A stretch of DNA of 64,000 nt from Flavobacteriales bacterium (GTDB lineage Bacteria; Bacteroidota; Bacteroidia; Flavobacteriales_D; Sanyastnellaceae), in assembly GCA_002863125.1 (NCBI GenBank), contig PKEB01000024.1, forward strand, positions 1 through 64,000. The letters run 5' to 3'. The notes beneath the pieces are model-generated. The model searched no databases. It was not told the origin of the DNA and saw only the letters and a program-made list of their open reading frames with translations. Below are positions 53,758-62,059 of the stretch, one piece after another. Within the stretch, counting starts at the first letter, position 1; each line of letters begins with the position of its first letter. Both the position numbers and the translations under genes were made by a program.

Positions 53758-53828
53758 AGCCAACTCGGCTTGTGCCCCACGCGCACGGGCCCGAGCGACT
53801 TGGGAAGCCGAATCGGTGGCCGACACGC

Positions 53829-53836
53829 TATATTTG
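53829..53836 (+). promoter_or_regulatory. -7 promoter element TATATTTG for proline dehydrogenase
   Basis: An exact TAnnTTTG match 6 bases before the ATG at 53843. It decides the start, because the earlier in-frame ATG at 53816 would lie upstream of the promoter. Confidence 0.55.
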
Positions 53837-53842
53837 CCCGCG

Positions 53843-55033
53843 ATGGCCAGCCGACCTCAAACGCCCAATTTTGAAGATACGCAGCGCGCGTTCGCCCACC
53901 TCTCAGAGGGGGAATTGGAGCGGGCGTTGGTCCTGTTTCAAACCGTGGGCAACATCCGGTTGGTGCGCGTCGGAAAAGCGCTGATGCAGCTCGCTCTCGC
54001 CTTGCGCATTCCCGTAGGTTGGGCCATTCGCCCCACGGTCTACAGCCACTTTTGCGGAGGAGAGACCATTGCCGAATGCGAAAAAACAGTGGCAACCTTG
54101 GCCAACAACAAGGTCCACACCATCCTCGACTACAGTGCCGAGGGCAAAGAAGAAGAAACCGACCTGAACGCCACGCACCAACGGATTCTCGAGGCGATTG
54201 AGGCGACCCAAGGCGATGACCGCCATGGGTTTTCGGTGTTCAAGGTGAGCGGCGTGGCCTCCACAGCCCTGCTGCAAAAGGCCGCGGAACAGCCCGAACA
54301 GTTGACCGATGTGGAGTCGAAAGCTTGGGAACGCGTCCAGGCGCGTGTGGACACCCTGTGCGGTCGTGCAGCCGCGCTCGGAACGCCCATTTTCATCGAT
54401 GCCGAGGAAACATGGCTGCAAGGCGCCATCGATGTTCTCGCCTTGGTTCAAATGCGCAAGCACAACACCGAACGCGCTGTGGTCTTCAACACCGTTCAGC
54501 TCTACCGCCACGACCGTTTGGCCTATTTAAAGGCACTTACCCACCAAGCCGCCGAGGAAGGGTGGCACCTCGGGGTCAAACTCGTCCGCGGCGCATACAT
54601 GGAAAAGGAACGCGAGCGGGCCGCAGAACGCGGCTACCCTTCGCCCATCCAACCCGATAAAGCGGCGACCGACCGGGACTTCAATGCGGGGATTCAGTGG
54701 TGCGTGGAACACCTCGACCGGGTAGCATTTTGCGCGGGAAGCCACAACGAGGCGAGCAACGCGCTTTTGGCCAAGTGCCTCGAAGACGCCAGCATCCCGG
54801 CAGATGACCCCCGCGTGTGGTCAGCCCAGCTCCTGGGCATGAGCGACCACATCAGCTTCAACTTGTCGCAATCGGGGTTGAATGTGGCGAAATACGTGCC
54901 GTTCGGCCCCATCCGTGAAACCATCCCGTATTTGATTCGGCGCGCCGAGGAAAACTCTTCTGTCGCCGGGCAAACTTCAAGGGAATTGGAACTCATCCGA
55001 CGCGAGGTGCAGCGCCGGAAACAATCGACCTGA
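53843..55033 (+). CDS. Proline dehydrogenase
   Basis: A 396-residue flavoenzyme oxidising proline to pyrroline-5-carboxylate. The TIM-barrel landmarks are FKVSGVASTALLQKA, PIFIDAEETWLQGAIDVLAL, VVFNTVQLYRHDRLAYLKAL, GVKLVRGAYMEKER (conserved KLVRGAY), FCAGSHNEAS, QLLGMSDHISFNLSQSGLNVAKYVPFGPIRETIPYLIRRAEEN. It is a stand-alone PRODH rather than a PutA fusion. The start is ATG 53843, supported by the promoter position. It ends 3 bases from the convergent receptor gene, with no terminator hairpin seen. Confidence 0.95.
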   Translation: MASRPQTPNFEDTQRAFAHLSEGELERALVLFQTVGNIRLVRVGKALMQLALALRIPVGWAIRPTVYSHFCGGETIAECEKTVATLANNKVHTILDYSAEGKEEETDLNATHQRILEAIEATQGDDRHGFSVFKVSGVASTALLQKAAEQPEQLTDVESKAWERVQARVDTLCGRAAALGTPIFIDAEETWLQGAIDVLALVQMRKHNTERAVVFNTVQLYRHDRLAYLKALTHQAAEEGWHLGVKLVRGAYMEKERERAAERGYPSPIQPDKAATDRDFNAGIQWCVEHLDRVAFCAGSHNEASNALLAKCLEDASIPADDPRVWSAQLLGMSDHISFNLSQSGLNVAKYVPFGPIRETIPYLIRRAEENSSVAGQTSRELELIRREVQRRKQST

Positions 55034-55036
55034 TCC

Positions 55037-57286
55037 TTACAACGTAATGCTGATGCCGGCTCGGAGGAGACGCGGCATGTTTGGACGCAAACCCGCCGGG
55101 CGCATGGCCACCACGGCGGTGGTATTAAGCACGTTATTGACGCCGACATAGGCCGTGCATTCTTCACTCACTTGGTACCGGTACATCGCATCCAATACCG
55201 TCAGGGCATCGGTGGCATGCGAAGGGTCCGGTGATGCTTGCCCAGCTTCAACGCGCATCGATGATGCATACCGAGCGTTGATTTCCAGCGCATGGTTCCC
55301 TCGGATGAAGGACACTTGCGCATTGCCCTGATGGGGTGCCAAGTAGGGTAGAAAATCTCCTTCCTCCACGACGCTCCACGGATCGAAATCACTTTCAAAA
55401 GCCGATGTGAACCTCGCCAGGGTGTAGGTGTATGTCAATCGCAACGGCACGGCGATGTGCGCTGCGTTGGGCGCCAATTCCCCGGCCCATTCGCATTCTA
55501 CACCACTCGTTTGCGCCGAGCCGCCATTGAACAGGTCTCCGGTCCCCAATCCGCCCGTGGCCGTCAAATCCGAGCCCAGCAAGTCAGCGTAGGTATTATG
55601 GAACACCACCAACTGACCGGCGCTGTGTCGGCGGCTCCAACGGTAGCCCAATTCCGCATTGATGCTGGATTCAGGCCGCGTATTCGGTGCACTGCCTGGC
55701 GGAATGAATCCGCGGTGGATCCCGAGGAATGCATGGTCGGCATTGGGCAGCTCGTAGGTCACACCAATCCCGGGCAACCAGACCGCTACGGCGTTGCTCC
55801 GTTCCTCCGTCGTTCCGGTCCGGTCCGGGTCGTCGGAAGCATACGATTGGCGGTAGAATTCCATCTGCTCGGTACGAATTCCAGGGGTAAATGTCCAGTT
55901 GTTGAAGCGCAGGGTGGACCGAATGAAGCCCGCAAACGCACGAGCGCCATCGATGCGGTTGCCTGCACTTCCGGGGGTGCCCTCCTCGACCAAACCCATG
56001 TTGCCGCTGTTCAACCGGTATGCGTCCCGCCACTGGAAGCGGTCCACCCAATCCTCGTGCAACCGAACGCCGTAAACCACTTGATTTGAAAGCGCCGATC
56101 CAAACTTCACGGTTCCTCTGTGCTGGATGCCCTGCGTACCGTAACAGCGATTGTTGGCCTTGAGCAATAACGCTTTTCCGTTTGGCGTGTCTTCCTGGAG
56201 GCGATTGGTTTGAGCAGTTGCATATAGTTTGGACAAGGAAATGCGCGTCCCCGTGGAATCGAGGTACCCGTCGAGCTTGTACCAATTGCGGTGAAAACGA
56301 GTGCGGTAAACATCCGTCTCAAACTGCCAACGTTCCGAAGCTTTGACCTCGTGGCGGAACACCGCTTGGTTTTGGTCGGCGCGCATCACGTCCTGTGCCG
56401 AGGCATCGTACCGCGCCAGTGGATTCGCCTCAAAGTCCGCTTCACTCAACCCAGCATAGGTTTCATGGCTCTCCTCTTCAACGAAACCGACCTTGAGTTG
56501 AATGCGCTGGGCAAGGCGCCGTTCAGGAGCAGCTGTCCAACGGATTTTGGCGATGCCATCGGTTTTATCAAATCCAGTCGATTGGTCCCCGAGCAGTTGC
56601 TTAAATCCGCCGCTGCCCAACTGCATGCCTTCAACCAGCGCCCCCCACGTTCCATTTTTGCCACTCCATTGCTGCACCATGCGAACGTGCATGAGGTTAC
56701 CTCCATAACTGCTGATCTCCGATCGGTAGAGCAACTGCGAGGCTGCGTCTTCCAGCGGAGTGGTGACCAAATTGATTGCGCCACCCGCTGTTTGGGGTCC
56801 AAAAGCTATCTGGCTGCTGCCCTTGAGTACTTCGATGGAACTCATCCGGGCGATGGAGGGGAAATAGTATGCAGCTGGCGCGGTGTACGGTGCTGGCGCC
56901 ATCAAAACGCCGTCCTCCATCAAGGTGATGCGCGAGCTTCGCTCCGAACCTGAACCCCGTAAACCAATGTTCGGTCGAAGTCCATACCCGTCCTCTTCTT
57001 GGATGTTCACCCCGCTCACCGTTCCCAGCAGGCGCATCGGATCGGTGTAAACGTATCGCTCCAATTCGGCCGCAGATATGACGTGCAAGGCACCCGGAAC
57101 TTCATCCAATCCACGCGCCCCTGCGGCCAAGCCTACTGTTTCAACAGAAGCTTCCGGCAACGCGTACCATTGGGACAGCATCGCCGAAATGGAATCTTCA
57201 GTGAGTGGCTCTGCATACTGTGCGTATCCGACGAAGGAAAAAGCCAAGGAAAGTGGAAGGAAGAAAGCGCAGAAAAGGGGTCGCAT
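55037..57286 (-). CDS. FecA-like TonB-dependent receptor
   Basis: A 749-residue outer-membrane receptor with signal peptide MRPLFCAFFLPLSLAFSFVGYAQ; the start is ATG 57286, not the upstream 57307. The plug domain reads EVPGALHVISAAELERYVYTDPMRLLGTVSGVNIQEEDGYGLRPNIGLRGSGSERSSRITLMEDG, with VLMAPAPYTAPAAYYFP and VLKGSSQIAFGPQTAGGAINLV, a pattern shared with the Fe(3+)-dicitrate receptor FecA and its relatives. The barrel includes HETYAGLSEADFEANPLARYDAS, also FecA-like. There is no N-terminal signalling or carboxypeptidase-like domain. A perfect Fur-type palindrome lies 66 bases upstream, supporting an iron-siderophore or iron-citrate substrate. TonB at 29121 is a possible partner. Confidence 0.92.
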   Translation of the reverse strand: MRPLFCAFFLPLSLAFSFVGYAQYAEPLTEDSISAMLSQWYALPEASVETVGLAAGARGLDEVPGALHVISAAELERYVYTDPMRLLGTVSGVNIQEEDGYGLRPNIGLRGSGSERSSRITLMEDGVLMAPAPYTAPAAYYFPSIARMSSIEVLKGSSQIAFGPQTAGGAINLVTTPLEDAASQLLYRSEISSYGGNLMHVRMVQQWSGKNGTWGALVEGMQLGSGGFKQLLGDQSTGFDKTDGIAKIRWTAAPERRLAQRIQLKVGFVEEESHETYAGLSEADFEANPLARYDASAQDVMRADQNQAVFRHEVKASERWQFETDVYRTRFHRNWYKLDGYLDSTGTRISLSKLYATAQTNRLQEDTPNGKALLLKANNRCYGTQGIQHRGTVKFGSALSNQVVYGVRLHEDWVDRFQWRDAYRLNSGNMGLVEEGTPGSAGNRIDGARAFAGFIRSTLRFNNWTFTPGIRTEQMEFYRQSYASDDPDRTGTTEERSNAVAVWLPGIGVTYELPNADHAFLGIHRGFIPPGSAPNTRPESSINAELGYRWSRRHSAGQLVVFHNTYADLLGSDLTATGGLGTGDLFNGGSAQTSGVECEWAGELAPNAAHIAVPLRLTYTYTLARFTSAFESDFDPWSVVEEGDFLPYLAPHQGNAQVSFIRGNHALEINARYASSMRVEAGQASPDPSHATDALTVLDAMYRYQVSEECTAYVGVNNVLNTTAVVAMRPAGLRPNMPRLLRAGISITL

Positions 57287-57352
57287 GTAAATCAAATTAC
57301 TCGGCAAATCTCAAGGCAAAAACTGAGTGCAACAATCGCCCAAACAAGGTAA

Positions 57353-57369
57353 TTTAGAATTATTCTAAA
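57353..57369 (-). promoter_or_regulatory. Fur-family operator (perfect 17-bp palindrome)
   Basis: The sequence TTTAGAAT-T-ATTCTAAA is a perfect 8-1-8 inverted repeat. Its inner TTAGAATnATTCTAA has the 7-1-7 architecture of Fur/PerR/Zur-family operators. It lies in the 105-base gap between the cytochrome stop and the FecA-like receptor start, 66 bases before the receptor ATG. Iron-dependent repression by Fur is the likely reading. Confidence 0.65.
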
Positions 57370-57391
57370 TAACTACCACACCTTAATCGCC

Positions 57392-59335
57392 TCACCCTTT
57401 GATCCAGCGGATGCTCTGTTGCCGCTGCTCAAACACCAAATGCAGCAGGTACGTGCCCGCTGCCAAATCGTTCACCACATGGCCTTCCAAGGCCTCCTCC
57501 ACGTGCAATTCGCGGATGAGGCGCCCGCTTGCATCCAACAGACGGACCACTGTTGGTTGTTCCGTGCCTGCGGGAATGAGGCGCAATCGGTCCCCTGCCA
57601 CAACCGGATTCGGCGCCACGCGCCAATCGCTCGCATCCGGATCAAACCCGGGCCATCCGGTCGCCTTCGTGCTTGCGACCACCACCGGAGTCCGATCGGC
57701 GGCGTTGTACATGCTTTCAAATGCTGAAATGCGCTCACTTTCATCCGAAAATTCAAACAAGGCACTCACCCACCGCGCCGGCACCGCTTGGTAGTGCAGG
57801 CGCACTGTTGCCTCAACCTGGGCCGCCTCCGAACCAGCCGCAATGCGGTACACCAGTCGGTCAGTGCCCGAGCCTTCCTCGCCATCACGGCGATTGAAAT
57901 CTTCATCGAGCATTGCCATAGGTCCCACTTGAACCGTGTCGTACACTGGATGCAAGGCCGAAAAGCCCCGCGGCACCAAACGGTTGTCCTTCAAAATGAC
58001 ATCAGCGCGTTCGAGCACTTGGGTGTTGGCCCCGGTAACATCGCCCATCACCAATTCGTACACCTGCACTTGGTCTTCCGCATTGATCTCGTTCCAATGG
58101 GGCTCATATGCCTCGTCGCGCCCAAAAATCCCGCCGGCCTCCGACCACCGACCGCTGTGGAACAAGGTGTCCGTTCCGCCGTCCGTCAAAATAAATTCCA
58201 AAAATGCCACCCGTGCCGGGTAACCACTCGGAAACTTATGACCCGCCAAGTTTTCGACTTCCACCTCAAACGCCCATTCCCCTGGGGCAGAAGCCAGTTG
58301 ATTGACACTCAGGCGGGCAGTTTCGCGCTGCAGCGAAGCAACCGTACGGGCAATGGTGGAATCGAATTGGGTAGGCGAGGCGCTTAAACTGAGCTGGACG
58401 GCGTTGTCGCGCATCAACTTCAACATGAAGGCATTGCCGCCGACCAAGTGGTGTTTACCGAAGCGCTGGGGAAATAACCAATTGGGCTGTGTGGCCGCGA
58501 TGGCTCCACCCTCAACGAGCGGCATGTGGCAGGTTTGGCACTGCACGTTTTCGGCATTGAACGCCGAGTTGACCCACTCGAGGTAGGTGGTTTGCTCAAA
58601 AAAGACATTGCCGGTCTCTTCCCCGTCTAAGTCCTGTGTGTGGGTATACAACGAATGGCAGCTCGCACAGACTTCACTGCTCCGCATGTGTTCGCCGTAC
58701 GCCGGAATAAAGCCTGTCTGGCCGCTCATCAGGCCGTCCCATGGATTCTCAAAACCGCCCCAAGCGACATTCTCTTCGTTGATGGGCAAATCGCCGTTGT
58801 GCCGGCCGGCCAAACCCACATCGTCGATGCTGTGGCAACCGGTGCACCCCACGCCGTCCAAACCCAATTCGTCGTCCAACAAATCCTCCATCGTGTAGCC
58901 GTTAGGTCCGACTTTGCCCGTCATATGGGCCTCGTGGTAACCCTGCGGCGCGTGGCAGGCCGTGCACAGGTTTTCGATGGACTCGCGGTGGGTGGGGTTG
59001 ATCAACCCCTCGTGGTCCACTTTGGCCTGCCAAAACGGGTCCCGGGCGCTGTTCGCCATCAGGGTCGCTTGCCAATCCGCGACCGGGCTCACGGTCGCAC
59101 CGTTTTCATCGACCAGCGCATGGCCCTCTGGATCTGGCGCATGGCAATTGACGCAGTTGCCCGAACCTGTGAAATACACCCCTTCCTCTGTGCAGAGCTC
59201 TCCCATCCGCCAGCGCATCCACTCGGCATCGTTCTTACCAAACCGCTCGTGCGGATCCTGTGCGCCCGTCAGCAGTTGCCCGAAACCGAGGGCCACCAAT
59301 GGCACAAAAAGGGCGATGTAGGTTCTGCGGAACAT
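57392..59335 (-). CDS. Penta-heme c-type cytochrome with T9SS sorting domain
   Basis: A 647-residue exported protein. I place the start at ATG 59335, where a signal peptide begins (MFRRTYIALFVPLVALGFGQ); the frame extends to 59383 but that part overlaps the promoter and the divergent gene. Five heme c sites are seen: CVNCH (61-65), CTACH (124-128), CTGCH (164-168), CASCH (223-227) and CQTCH (266-270). A beta-rich middle region follows (LAGHKFPSGYPARVAFLEF). The C-terminus (VAPNPVVAGDRLRLIPAG, VVRLLDASGRLIRELHV and AAGTYLLHLVFEQRQQSIRWIKG) is a T9SS type A sorting domain, so the hemes would be exposed on or outside the outer membrane. Redox role inferred; partner possibly the divergent dehydrogenase. 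Confidence 0.9.
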   Translation of the reverse strand: MFRRTYIALFVPLVALGFGQLLTGAQDPHERFGKNDAEWMRWRMGELCTEEGVYFTGSGNCVNCHAPDPEGHALVDENGATVSPVADWQATLMANSARDPFWQAKVDHEGLINPTHRESIENLCTACHAPQGYHEAHMTGKVGPNGYTMEDLLDDELGLDGVGCTGCHSIDDVGLAGRHNGDLPINEENVAWGGFENPWDGLMSGQTGFIPAYGEHMRSSEVCASCHSLYTHTQDLDGEETGNVFFEQTTYLEWVNSAFNAENVQCQTCHMPLVEGGAIAATQPNWLFPQRFGKHHLVGGNAFMLKLMRDNAVQLSLSASPTQFDSTIARTVASLQRETARLSVNQLASAPGEWAFEVEVENLAGHKFPSGYPARVAFLEFILTDGGTDTLFHSGRWSEAGGIFGRDEAYEPHWNEINAEDQVQVYELVMGDVTGANTQVLERADVILKDNRLVPRGFSALHPVYDTVQVGPMAMLDEDFNRRDGEEGSGTDRLVYRIAAGSEAAQVEATVRLHYQAVPARWVSALFEFSDESERISAFESMYNAADRTPVVVASTKATGWPGFDPDASDWRVAPNPVVAGDRLRLIPAGTEQPTVVRLLDASGRLIRELHVEEALEGHVVNDLAAGTYLLHLVFEQRQQSIRWIKG

Positions 59336-59348
59336 AGAGGGCTGATGG

Positions 59349-59356
59349 TATCTTTG
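59349..59356 (+). promoter_or_regulatory. -7 promoter element TATCTTTG for the sugar dehydrogenase
   Basis: An exact TAnnTTTG match 25 bases before the ATG at 59382. It directly abuts the minus-strand element at 59357-59364. Confidence 0.6.
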
Positions 59357-59364
59357 CAAAGTTA
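59357..59364 (-). promoter_or_regulatory. -7 promoter element TAACTTTG for the penta-heme cytochrome
   Basis: An exact TAnnTTTG match on the minus strand, 21 bases before the ATG at 59335. With its plus-strand neighbour it forms the imperfect palindrome TATCTTTGCAAAGTTA. Confidence 0.6.
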
Positions 59365-59381
59365 GCCTGCAAAGTAGATTC

Positions 59382-60956
59382 ATGCCTTCACATTATGCCC
59401 TCCATCGCCGCGGACGTTCCGCACTATTTGCCATTGTTGCCACTTTGCTTGCATCCACAAGTTTCGGCCAGTCCACCGCGCCGGAGGCAATTGTGGGGGA
59501 ACGACTGATCCCTGCCGAGTGGCCGGTTGCTGTGAGGCCCGCCTCGCATGCAGAGGATGAAACCAACCTCCTCATCATCTGCCACAGCGGCTTGGTCATG
59601 TGGTACGACGAGGAGGCTGGAGAAGTCCGCGACGAACCCTTTTTGGACTTGAGTTCAACCGGATTGGACATCTGCGATTACGGCATCATGAGCGAACAGG
59701 GGTTGAACGACCTCATCTTGGACCCCGACTTTGAAACGAATGGCCTGTTCTATGTCATTTACAACGGCTACCGACCAGATGGCACCGGTACGTTCATCGA
59801 TGAACGATTGGTGTGCTTCGGGACCAACGCCGACCGCACAGCGGCCGACACCGAAACCTGGTCCGAGGTCCTCGAACTGGTGCAGCCGGCCCGTGGGCAC
59901 AACGGCGGCCAACTGCACTTTGGACCGCTCGATGGTTACCTGTACATCAGCACAGGCGACGGCGGTGGCACGGGAACAGGAGAAACCGGCGGCGGCAGCG
60001 GCGGCGACGACCACGGCCCCATCGGAAACGGGCAAAACCTCGAGACGTTGCTCGGCAAACTCCTGCGCATCGATGTGAACGGGCTCGACCCCTACACCAT
60101 CCCCGAAGACAATCCCTTTGTCGGTAACCCAGATGCCCTTGACGAGATCTGGGCTTACGGATTCCGGAACCCGTGGCGCTGGAGTTTCGACCGCTTGACC
60201 GGAGACAAATTCATTGGCGACGTCGGTGAAGTGGACTGGGAAGAAATCAGCATGGAGTCAGCTGGATCGGCTGGTGGGCTGAATTTCGGGTGGCGCTTGA
60301 TGGAAGGGCCCATGTGCTACGAACCCGTGGTGGATTGCGACCCCGATGGGACCCTCGAATTGCCCATTTTCTCGTACCCCCACGAAAACGGCTGGTGTTC
60401 CGTCATCGGCGGTTACCGCTACCGCGGCAGCGAAATTCCCACCCTGTACGGCAGCTATGTCTTTACCGACGCATGCGGATTTTACGATGTCAAATTCTGG
60501 TCCCTCACCGAACAAGCGGACGGCACGTGGGTGGATGCGCCGCTGGACATTCAAGTTCCTGACGGCTTCGTGCCGTGGGACGAGACGCGTTTTGCCTTTA
60601 GCGAAAACAACCGCGGCGAACTCTACTTGTGCACGCGGCTCAACATCTACAAATTGGTTTACGATCCGGCCGACCAATCCGGCGGGGGAGACCTGGCGGA
60701 GGTATTGCGGTTCACGCCCAATCCCGTCGTGATCGGAAATGATGTCGTCCTCGACGCGGGCACCAATGCTTTCCTCACTCACCTGCGCATCACCGATGCA
60801 AGCGGGCGACTGGTCCACGATGTCGAACTCTCGGGGGTAGAAGCGCCTTATACGTGGAACACCGCGGGCATGACCGCTGGGACGTTCATTGTCGAGGCAT
60901 GGAGCGCAGGAAACGCAGCGCCGGTCCGCGGCAAGTTGAGCGTCATTCGTCCGTAG
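59382..60956 (+). CDS. Glucose/sorbosone-type dehydrogenase with T9SS sorting domain
   Basis: A 524-residue exported protein with a signal peptide ending near TSFGQ. The six-bladed propeller of the PQQ-dependent sugar (aldose) dehydrogenase family is recognised by QGLNDLILDPDFETNGLFYVIYN, ARGHNGGQLHFGPLDGYLYISTGDGGG, NGQNLETLLGKLLRIDVNG, and EIWAYGFRNPWRWSFDRLTG, with DVGEVDWEEI. A Cys-containing insert (CYEPVVDCDPDG) is typical of the Hedgehog-interacting-like subgroup. The tail (FTPNPVVIGNDVVLDAGTN, LRITDASGRLVHDVELSG, AGTFIVEAWSAG) is a T9SS type A sorting domain. Its actual substrate, and whether PQQ is bound, cannot be read from sequence. Confidence 0.9.
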   Translation: MPSHYALHRRGRSALFAIVATLLASTSFGQSTAPEAIVGERLIPAEWPVAVRPASHAEDETNLLIICHSGLVMWYDEEAGEVRDEPFLDLSSTGLDICDYGIMSEQGLNDLILDPDFETNGLFYVIYNGYRPDGTGTFIDERLVCFGTNADRTAADTETWSEVLELVQPARGHNGGQLHFGPLDGYLYISTGDGGGTGTGETGGGSGGDDHGPIGNGQNLETLLGKLLRIDVNGLDPYTIPEDNPFVGNPDALDEIWAYGFRNPWRWSFDRLTGDKFIGDVGEVDWEEISMESAGSAGGLNFGWRLMEGPMCYEPVVDCDPDGTLELPIFSYPHENGWCSVIGGYRYRGSEIPTLYGSYVFTDACGFYDVKFWSLTEQADGTWVDAPLDIQVPDGFVPWDETRFAFSENNRGELYLCTRLNIYKLVYDPADQSGGGDLAEVLRFTPNPVVIGNDVVLDAGTNAFLTHLRITDASGRLVHDVELSGVEAPYTWNTAGMTAGTFIVEAWSAGNAAPVRGKLSVIRP

Positions 60957-61350
60957 CGCACGGGCAATCAGTGGCCTCTCGCACGACCGCCATTCCGACG
61001 GAGGCGCTGTGCTCTGAAAAGCACACCGTGAGCTTCTCAAACGGGCAATCTGCTTGCATCTCAAACAAGTAACACGGGCGCTCTTCCCGTGCAGCGCTTT
61101 CTGACCAATTGATGTCCGCCGCCAGCAGCCATTGCATCACTTGGTTTCCATCCGCACGGGTGGGGCCTTCGCATTCCAAAAGGCACTGCAGGGGCGCGTC
61201 CAGTTGAATTCCCTCCAGCTGCATGCGGGCTTTGATGCGTTTGCCGGGCAACCAATCGTTGCAGCTGCGGCCACTGAAAAAGAGTGCGCTCAAGATGACG
61301 CCGATGATGACGCCGATGCCGTAGCGCAGGAATCGTTGACGAAAATTCAC
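60943..61350 (-). CDS. Small membrane-anchored DUF4258-like protein
   Basis: A 135-residue protein with one N-terminal membrane segment (YGIGVIIGVILSALFFSG) and a C-terminal domain with several Cys (QCLLECEGPTRADG, SESAAREERPCYLFEM, DCPFEKLTVCF). The layout resembles short Bacteroidota proteins annotated DUF4258, of unknown function. I chose the GTG at 61350 rather than the upstream start at 61368 because an exact -7 element (61355-61362) lies inside that extension. Its 3' end overlaps the dehydrogenase gene by 14 bases tail to tail. Confidence 0.7.
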   Translation of the reverse strand: MNFRQRFLRYGIGVIIGVILSALFFSGRSCNDWLPGKRIKARMQLEGIQLDAPLQCLLECEGPTRADGNQVMQWLLAADINWSESAAREERPCYLFEMQADCPFEKLTVCFSEHSASVGMAVVREATDCPCATDE

Positions 61351-61354
61351 AACC

Positions 61355-61362
61355 CAAAAGTA
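61355..61362 (-). promoter_or_regulatory. -7 promoter element TACTTTTG for the DUF4258-like gene
   Basis: An exact TAnnTTTG match on the minus strand, 4 bases before the GTG at 61350. It implies a leaderless mRNA and decides the start codon. Confidence 0.55.
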
Positions 61363-61393
61363 CGACACGCCGCAACGGAGGCGGCTTGCGTTG

Positions 61394-61401
61394 TAATTTT
61401 A
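61394..61401 (+). promoter_or_regulatory. Possible -7 element TAATTTTA for the ABC operon
   Basis: One mismatch from TAnnTTTG, 7 bases before the ATG at 61409, back-to-back with the DUF4258-like gene's promoter. Confidence 0.4.
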
Positions 61402-61408
61402 GGCTCAG

Positions 61409-62059
61409 ATGATCCGCACCAGCAACCTCGCATTTCAATACCTGAAGGACAGCCCGCTGCTGACCTTCCCAGATGTCGAGTGCCCCGCGCAAGGGCAACT
61501 GCTCCTGCTCGGTGCGTCTGGGTGCGGAAAGACCACCCTACTGCATTTGCTCTGTGGCATGCTGCAACCTACCCAAGGCACGGTGAATATCAACGGCCGG
61601 GCGCTGCATCAAATGACCGAGTCGGAGCGCGACGCTTTTCGCGGCCAAAACATCGGCATCGTTTTTCAAAAATCGCACTTCCTCCAAAGTCTCACGGTGC
61701 TGGAAAACCTCGCCATGCCCGCGTTCCTCAGCGGAGCGGCGTTCGACAAACGCGAAGGCCTCCAACTCTTGGAACAGCTCGGCATTGCACACAAGGCCAG
61801 CAGCCGTCCACGCGACTTGAGCGTCGGTGAGCAGCAACGCGCCGGAATCGCCCGGGCATTGATTCACCGGCCGGCCCTCGTGCTTGCGGATGAGCCGACC
61901 AGCGCCCTCGACGATGGCAGTACGGCGGCCGTAATGGACCTCTTGGAAACGCAAGCAACAGCGGCTGGAGCAACCTTGGTTATTGTCACCCACGACCAGC
62001 GGCTCAAGGACCGCTTTGGCAACCGCCTCGATCTCACCGCTCAACCCCAGTCAGCATGA
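61409..62059 (+). CDS. LolD/MacB-type ABC transporter ATPase
   Basis: A 216-residue ATPase. Walker A is GASGCGKTT (35-43), the Q-loop region is GIVFQKSHFL, the signature is LSVGEQQR (137-144, with Val in place of the common Gly), and Walker B is LVLADEPTSALDD (157-169). It is of the MacB/LolD class that pairs with FtsX-like permeases to drive periplasmic work rather than classical transport through the membrane. It overlaps the permease by 4 bases and so forms a complex with it. Confidence 0.93.
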   Translation: MIRTSNLAFQYLKDSPLLTFPDVECPAQGQLLLLGASGCGKTTLLHLLCGMLQPTQGTVNINGRALHQMTESERDAFRGQNIGIVFQKSHFLQSLTVLENLAMPAFLSGAAFDKREGLQLLEQLGIAHKASSRPRDLSVGEQQRAGIARALIHRPALVLADEPTSALDDGSTAAVMDLLETQATAAGATLVIVTHDQRLKDRFGNRLDLTAQPQSA

